Shown here piece after piece: positions 23,234 to 27,827 of a stretch of DNA of 27,827 nt. Below the pieces are notes generated by a model that saw only the letters and a program-made list of their open reading frames with translations, had not been told where the DNA came from and searched no databases. The position numbers and the translations under genes were made by a program. Each line of letters begins with the position of its first letter. The stretch's first letter is position 1. Source of the DNA: Fusobacterium sp. (GTDB taxonomy: Bacteria > Fusobacteriota > Fusobacteriia > Fusobacteriales > Fusobacteriaceae); contig DXSD01000015.1 of NCBI GenBank assembly GCA_019410665.1, positions 1-27,827 on the forward strand, given 5' to 3'.

Positions 23234-24466
23234 TTATCCTCTTTTCCTATTCAATCTTACATATAAAAGTGAAAGTATTATTCCCATTATATTTAGACCA
23301 CATGCTACTAAGAAAGCCTCTTGATATTCCCCAGTAGCTTTAAATATTCTACTCATTACTGTAGGACCAAAATATCCAGAGATAGCAAATCCTATAAACA
23401 TAATTCCAAAATTTACACTATTATTTTTAGGTCCAAATTTATCAGCAGTAAATCCTGGAAAAACACCCATAAATGAACCAAAACATAAACCTACAATTGC
23501 ACTTCCTACATAAAATAATGTCACGCTATTTAAGCTACAATTATACAAACATAACATTCCCACTACTGAACACACACATGATAGTGCTAATGTTGCTATT
23601 CTTCCAATCTTATCTGAAAGATATCCAGCTGCTATTCTTCCAAAAACATTGAATAGAGCTATTACTGATACAGCTGTACTAGCTGAGAAAGCACTCATCC
23701 CTATCATATGTTGAGCAACTGCTGAAGCTTGTGAAGTTATCATCATTCCTGAAAACGCACCACAACACAGTATTAACATCATTATATAAAATATTGGACT
23801 TGCTAACATCTCTTTCCAATTTTTATTTTCAACAGCAACTGCATTTCCTGTAATTTTAGGAGTCCATCCTTCAGGAGTAAAGTTAGCTGGACACTGCTCA
23901 ACAAAGAAAGATGAGCCACAAACAACTATTAAAAATACCAGTCCTACTATCTTAAAAGCCATTGTAGCATCATATTTTGCTACTAAAATACTTACAATTG
24001 GTGGTAAAATTACAGAACTACATCCATAAACTGCTGTAGTTATTCCTCCTATAAGTCCTCTCTTATCAGGGAAAAACTTGATACAGCTACTGATTGTAGC
24101 TCCATAAGACATTCCTAAACCTAAACCAAAAATCAATCCATAGGTTAAGATTAATGAACTAATACTTTGAGCATACCCTGAGAGAAACATTCCAGCACCA
24201 AACATAAATCCCCCCACAAGTATAACCTTTTTAGGGCCGAATTTATCATTAAACCAACCACCTGTAATCATTGTTATTGGTCCAACAGAGTTAGCTATTA
24301 CATATACTATAGCCATATCTGCTGGAGTTATTTTTTGTTCTAAAACTCCAGATAAATATTGAGACATCGGAGTAGCAAATACACTCCAAGTATATATAGA
24401 GCCTAAACAAAGATTTATAAGACAGCACACAAATAATACTAACCAACGTTTTCTTGTTAAATTCAT
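23234..24466 (-). CDS. MFS transporter, oxalate/formate antiporter (OFA) family
   Basis: This 410-residue protein with 12 hydrophobic segments opens with KRWLVLFVCCLINLCLGSIYTWSVF, the hallmark of the OFA family. It has two copies of the MFS loop motif (GGWFNDKFGPKKV and GRIAAGYLSDKIGRIA). OFA members exchange small monocarboxylates or dicarboxylates, though many are uncharacterised. AGGAGA precedes the ATG. It lies between a MarR regulator (47 nt upstream) and an esterase (1 nt downstream) in the flavoenzyme cluster, so its cargo may be the enoate or carboxylate acid processed by those enzymes, which is inference. Confidence 0.92.
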   Translation of the reverse strand: MNLTRKRWLVLFVCCLINLCLGSIYTWSVFATPMSQYLSGVLEQKITPADMAIVYVIANSVGPITMITGGWFNDKFGPKKVILVGGFMFGAGMFLSGYAQSISSLILTYGLIFGLGLGMSYGATISSCIKFFPDKRGLIGGITTAVYGCSSVILPPIVSILVAKYDATMAFKIVGLVFLIVVCGSSFFVEQCPANFTPEGWTPKITGNAVAVENKNWKEMLASPIFYIMMLILCCGAFSGMMITSQASAVAQHMIGMSAFSASTAVSVIALFNVFGRIAAGYLSDKIGRIATLALSCVCSVVGMLCLYNCSLNSVTLFYVGSAIVGLCFGSFMGVFPGFTADKFGPKNNSVNFGIMFIGFAISGYFGPTVMSRIFKATGEYQEAFLVACGLNIMGIILSLLYVRLNRKRG

Positions 24467-24513
24467 AATTCTCCTATCATCAAATAAATTCTTTTAATGT
24501 TAGGAGTTATATT

Positions 24514-24948
24514 TTATTCTTTTACAAAAGTATCTCCCAATAGATTATAATTAGCTTTTTTCATTAGTTTAATCAAAGTATCTTTCTCCTCATCAGTAAA
24601 ATCCTTAAGAACTATATCTTCAACAACTAACATAGCCTTTCTCACTTGAAAAGCTATCTCCTTACCTTTTTCTGTTAAAAATACATAGTGAGATCTTCTA
24701 TTTTCTCCAATATTTTTCCTTTCAATAAAGCCTCTCTTCTCCATAGTCAATAAAATACTTGTTACTGAAGCTGGTTCTATCTGACAACCAATAGCTATAT
24801 CTTTTTGTATACACCCATCATGATCATATAAAAAATCAAACACTTTTGGTTGCCCCATTGATAAATTTAGCTCTTCTAATTCTTCGTACATTTTTTTCTG
24901 ATAAATACTGTGATTAAGTAATAGTAAATAGTGATATGATAGTTCCAT
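24514..24948 (-). CDS. MarR family transcriptional regulator
   Basis: This 144-residue protein is a winged-helix MarR regulator: a dimerisation helix at each end, recognition helix region CQIEPASVTSILLTMEKRGFIER, and a wing with NRRSHYVFLTEKG. Such proteins repress nearby genes and release DNA on binding phenolic or carboxylic ligands. GGAGGG precedes the ATG. It is the second cistron, 63 nt behind the flavoenzyme. Two tandem palindromes overlapping the flavoenzyme promoter are the natural operator. No equivalent palindrome occurs before its own start or before the MFS gene. Confidence 0.92.
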   Translation of the reverse strand: MELSYHYLLLLNHSIYQKKMYEELEELNLSMGQPKVFDFLYDHDGCIQKDIAIGCQIEPASVTSILLTMEKRGFIERKNIGENRRSHYVFLTEKGKEIAFQVRKAMLVVEDIVLKDFTDEEKDTLIKLMKKANYNLLGDTFVKE

Positions 24949-25011
24949 TGTTTTCCCTCCATTATAAATAATAATGGTCTTTTATAAAAGTATTAATACA
25001 ACTCCATATTT

Positions 25012-26958
25012 TTATATATCTAAAGCTGCATGGTATCCTAAATACACCGCTTGTGTTATTGTAGAAACCTTAACTGCATCTCCAATTACTGCTGTATATG
25101 GTACTAAACCTTCTAATTCTTCTACCATCTCTCTTCTTGGTTTTTGTCCTAAAGCACATATGATAGTCTCTCCTGAAATAAACTTTTCTCTTCCCTCCTT
25201 ATCTTTACACATTACTCCATTTTCTTTTATTTCAGTTCCCATATATCCAGTATATATAGTTGCATATTTTTTTACCTCTTCCAATAATAATGGACGATAA
25301 CGCTTATTAGCATCATTTGCTAACTCATCCCTCATCTCTATTAAAGTAACTTTTTTACCTTCTTGACCTAGATGAATAGCACACTCACACCCTGCAATTC
25401 CTCCACCTAAAACAATTATTTCCTCTTTAGCTTTTTCTTTTTCCCTATAGTAATTATTTACAACTATTACATTCTCTCCATCAATACCTAGTATATTTGG
25501 AATAAAAGCTCTAGATCCTACAGCAATAATTAATGCATCTGGATTTTCTTTTTTTACATACTCAGCATCTACTTTAGTGTTTAAACGAATCTCAACTCCT
25601 GCATCCAATGCCATTTTTGTATATGTTTCTCCTAATTTATACATCTCATATTTGAAAGGTATTCCCTGTTCACTTTGAAGAATTCCCCCTGTTACACTCT
25701 CTTTTTCACAAAGAATAACTTGATGTCCTCTCTTTGCAGCTGTATATGCTGCATATAGTCCTCCAGGCCCTCCTCCTGCTACTAATACTTTTTTCTTCTC
25801 ACTAGCTGGATATATCTCCACTCCTTCTAACTCTCTTCCTATTACAGGGTTAACTGTACAACGACGAGTAGCAGTAACAGCTCTTTCTGCCATACATGTA
25901 AAACATCTTAAACAGTGTACTATATCTTCATCTTTATTCTCCCTTACTTTTCTTGGAAGGAAAGGATCTGCTAAAAGTGCACGAGCCATCTCTACAACAT
26001 CTGCTTTTCCAGAAGCTATTATCTCTTCTAATTGCTCTGGATCATTTAATCCTCCTATTGTAGCTACTGGTACAGATACATGTTTTTTTATCTCTGCTGC
26101 TAAGTAAACATTACATCCATGCTCTTTGAACATTGATGGATGTGTTGTCCCAAATCCTCTTTGATATGTTCCTGCAGATACATGTAATAAATCTATTAAA
26201 TCCTCTAGATTTTTTGCTATTTCTATTCCCTCTGCTAAATCATATCCTCCATCAAATAACTCAGATCCAGAGAAACGGAATTCAATTGGAAAATCTTTTC
26301 CTACTGCTGCTCTTACACTTTGTAAAACCTCTCTAGCAAAACGACATCTATTCTCTAAAGAACCACCATAAGCATCTGTTCTATGGTTAAAATAAGGAGA
26401 TAAAAATTGATTTATTAACCATCCATGTCCACCATGTATCATTAACATTTCAAATCCAGCACGTTTAGCTAGTCCTGCAACTTTTCCATAAGCAGCAACT
26501 ATCTCATCTATCATCTCTTGAGTTAATTCTCTTACCTCTACACCATCTGGACGCGTACAATTAGAAGGTCCCCATTGACACATATTTTTTTGTTTTTCCT
26601 TATCTGTCATATATGTTCCTGCATACATTCCTGAATGAGATAATTCCAAACTAGGAATTGCTCCATGTCTACGAATAGCATCAGCTGTATAAGCAAAAGA
26701 AGCTATTGAGTTTAATATTTTTTCATCTAAATGGTAAGCATGACTTCCATCAGTTTCAGGATGAACCATACACTCACTTACAGTAACAGCTCCTGCCCCA
26801 CCTTTGGCCCTAAGTTCATAAAAAGCTGTTGATTTTACTCCGATACATCCATCATTAGTTATATCAGTTCCTCCCATAGGAGCTGAAAATATACGATTAC
26901 GAAATACCACTCCAGCTAATTTTATTGGAGTACATAAATTAGGAAATTTTTTTATCAT
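25012..26958 (-). CDS. Old-yellow-enzyme/2,4-dienoyl-CoA reductase-type iron-sulfur flavoenzyme (BaiCD/BaiH, enoate reductase group)
   Basis: This 648-residue NADH:flavin oxidoreductase has an N-terminal FMN TIM barrel (RIFSAPMGGTD; IHGGHGWLINQFLSP with His175 and His178), then a 4Fe-4S site (Cys349, Cys352, Cys355, Cys367). An FAD domain (VLVAGGGPGG, 391-400) and an NAD(P)-binding domain (VLGGGIAGCE) follow. The order and length match 2,4-dienoyl-CoA reductase, enoate reductases and the bile-acid enzymes BaiCD and BaiH, which reduce activated C=C bonds in anaerobes. The GTG at 26970 lies in GAGGTGG, the ribosome binding site of ATG 26958, so I took the latter. It heads the MarR-MFS-esterase cluster. 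The substrate is unknown; simple unsaturated acids are as likely as steroids. Confidence 0.92.
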   Translation of the reverse strand: MIKKFPNLCTPIKLAGVVFRNRIFSAPMGGTDITNDGCIGVKSTAFYELRAKGGAGAVTVSECMVHPETDGSHAYHLDEKILNSIASFAYTADAIRRHGAIPSLELSHSGMYAGTYMTDKEKQKNMCQWGPSNCTRPDGVEVRELTQEMIDEIVAAYGKVAGLAKRAGFEMLMIHGGHGWLINQFLSPYFNHRTDAYGGSLENRCRFAREVLQSVRAAVGKDFPIEFRFSGSELFDGGYDLAEGIEIAKNLEDLIDLLHVSAGTYQRGFGTTHPSMFKEHGCNVYLAAEIKKHVSVPVATIGGLNDPEQLEEIIASGKADVVEMARALLADPFLPRKVRENKDEDIVHCLRCFTCMAERAVTATRRCTVNPVIGRELEGVEIYPASEKKKVLVAGGGPGGLYAAYTAAKRGHQVILCEKESVTGGILQSEQGIPFKYEMYKLGETYTKMALDAGVEIRLNTKVDAEYVKKENPDALIIAVGSRAFIPNILGIDGENVIVVNNYYREKEKAKEEIIVLGGGIAGCECAIHLGQEGKKVTLIEMRDELANDANKRYRPLLLEEVKKYATIYTGYMGTEIKENGVMCKDKEGREKFISGETIICALGQKPRREMVEELEGLVPYTAVIGDAVKVSTITQAVYLGYHAALDI

Positions 26959-26984
26959 TAACAAAACCACCTCATATTCTTATA

Positions 26985-27013
26985 ATTAGATTTCTAATCA
27001 TTAGATTTCTAAT
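26985..27013 (-). promoter_or_regulatory. Two tandem palindromes, probable MarR operator
   Basis: ATTAGATTTCTAAT occurs perfectly twice (26985-26998 and 27000-27013), one base apart, each with 6-bp inverted halves. They lie directly downstream of the -10 box, covering the predicted transcription start of the flavoenzyme gene, where binding would block transcription. The 15-bp period places both dimers on nearly adjacent helix faces. Confidence 0.75.
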
Positions 27014-27017
27014 TATA

Positions 27018-27046
27018 ATTTTAGTGAGTATTTAGGTGAATGTCAA
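27018..27046 (-). promoter_or_regulatory. Promoter of the flavoenzyme cluster
   Basis: On the minus strand TTGACA (27041-27046) and TAAAAT (27018-27023) are spaced 17 bp. The predicted start, near 27011, falls inside the palindromic operator. The remaining stretch to the + strand gene at 27241 is very AT-rich and shows no clear promoter for that gene. Confidence 0.75.
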
Positions 27047-27240
27047 TAATTATTTTTCAATTATTTTAGTATGGAATTTTTTTAATACTTTTATTGTAAT
27101 TTTTGACCAATATAATATTATTTTAGTAATTATACCATTATTTTTCTAATATTTTCCATATTATTTTTATATTTATTAATTTTTTCTAGACTCTTTATTA
27201 CTTTTATTTTAAAATATAAAAAAACAGGAGAAGATAATTT

Positions 27241-27827
27241 ATGATAAAAAGGTTTGATATAAAAAAAGGTGATATTATAACTATTACAGGTGCTGGAGGT
27301 AAAACCTCTCTTATGTTTTCTCTAGCAAAAAAACTATCTAAATTTGGAAAAGTGCTAGTTACTACTACTACTAAGATTTTTGTTCCCAGTATAGATGAGT
27401 TTGAAGAATTAAAAATAGGAAACAAAATAATAAAAGGAAATGAAAAAAATATATTTGTGTATGGCAAAGTTATTGAAAAGGGAAAATTACACTCTCTTGA
27501 ATATGAAGATATTTATAATTTAAAAGATAAATTTGATTATATTTTAATCGAAGGAGATGGAGCAAAAAAGCTAAAAATAAAAGCTTGGAATGATAACGAG
27601 CCTTGTATCCCTAATTTTTCAACAAAAATTATAGGAGTTATCAATTTAGATATCCTTTCTTTAAGTTTAACTGAAGAAAATATACATCGCTTTCAAATCT
27701 TTAAAAATATTTTTCCTAACTTTGTTTCTAAGAATGTAGATAAAGATTTCATAATCGAATATATAAAAAAAGGGAATTTTTTTGGAGAAGTTAATTCTAT
27801 AAAAAAATATATTTTTTTTAATGGAAT
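27241..27827 (+). CDS. yqeC: YqeC-type protein, putative selenium-dependent hydroxylase accessory (3' end missing)
   Basis: The open frame runs 195 codons to the window edge without a stop. It has a P-loop-like GAGGKTS (residues 17-23), TTTTKIF (61-67), IEGDGAKKLKIKA (103-115), an EP-C-IP segment, and IIGVINLDILSLSLTEENIHRF. These follow the YqeC family pattern as I know it (EADGS/EGDGAK-x-LK and GLD...VHR). The family is found with selenium-dependent molybdenum hydroxylases and xanthine-dehydrogenase-like loci, and its biochemical step is not established. CAGGAGA lies 8 nt before the ATG. It is divergent from the flavoenzyme cluster. The typical length is only moderately longer, so most of the gene is present. 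Confidence 0.85.
   Translation, partial: MIKRFDIKKGDIITITGAGGKTSLMFSLAKKLSKFGKVLVTTTTKIFVPSIDEFEELKIGNKIIKGNEKNIFVYGKVIEKGKLHSLEYEDIYNLKDKFDYILIEGDGAKKLKIKAWNDNEPCIPNFSTKIIGVINLDILSLSLTEENIHRFQIFKNIFPNFVSKNVDKDFIIEYIKKGNFFGEVNSIKKYIFFNG

Noticed and set aside
24974..25300. 108-codon + strand frame over the end of the flavoenzyme gene
   Set aside because: It is mostly the complement of conserved NAD-domain coding sequence and converges on no transcription signal.
27204..27467. 87-codon minus-strand frame near the right edge
   Set aside because: It is antisense to the YqeC-type gene, which has a ribosome binding site and family motifs.

Overview
The window is AT-rich (roughly 30% GC by eye), with near-consensus TTGACA/TATAAT promoters, AGGAGG-type ribosome binding sites and compact operons. 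The combination of bifunctional adhE, ribonuclease Y, obgE-miaA, an AGCS symporter, small exported redox proteins and a bile-acid/enoate-reductase-type flavoenzyme suggests an anaerobic fermenter. A Fusobacterium-like genome is the best guess and a low-GC clostridial relative the alternative. This is inference from gene content, since the window has no rRNA or other phylogenetic marker.

Layout. 1-2.9 kb: a MATE exporter (+) converges on an AllC-like M20 amidohydrolase and a small acidic orphan (-), sharing a bidirectional terminator. 3.0-5.7 kb: an AGCS amino-acid/cation symporter and a solitary dTDP-glucose 4,6-dehydratase (-). 5.75-9.9 kb: a carbohydrate operon dhaL-dhaK-lsrF-like-VOC (-) with its own promoter and terminator, and behind it a SorC/LsrR-type regulator. 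It resembles an lsr (AI-2 processing) locus in which the kinase step is taken by DhaK/DhaL and the small isomerase by a VOC protein. 9.9-15 kb: lipoprotein, RsbW-like kinase, STAS antagonist and RNase Y form one overlapping operon. obgE and miaA lie upstream of it. 15.05-15.9 kb: a divergent operon of two exported small proteins, a TSCPD-domain protein with a C-terminal CxxCxxC and a single-domain FMN-binding protein with a flavinylation motif. 16.2-21.8 kb: adhE (-), then DUF554, thyA and folA (+), then an XRE-cupin regulator (-). 22.2-27.0 kb: an enoate reductase-like flavoenzyme, MarR regulator, OFA-family MFS transporter and esterase in tandem (-), apparently controlled through two tandem palindromes. 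27.2 kb to the end: the start of a YqeC-type gene (selenium-dependent hydroxylase accessory), cut by the window edge.

The least ordinary feature is a 260-bp structured repeat present as two inverted copies (15930-16189 and 21988-22247), about 97% identical. Each copy begins within 9 nt of the stop codon of a gene read in the same direction. Each carries 12-nt terminal inverted repeats and several internal hairpins, and the two copies show a compensatory base-pair change in the terminal stem. The second copy also abuts a frameshifted remnant of a spermidine synthase (speE) 3' end. The pair brackets a 6-kb block containing adhE, thyA and folA. The other candidates for unusual biology are the lsr-like dha operon and the exported TSCPD/FMN pair.
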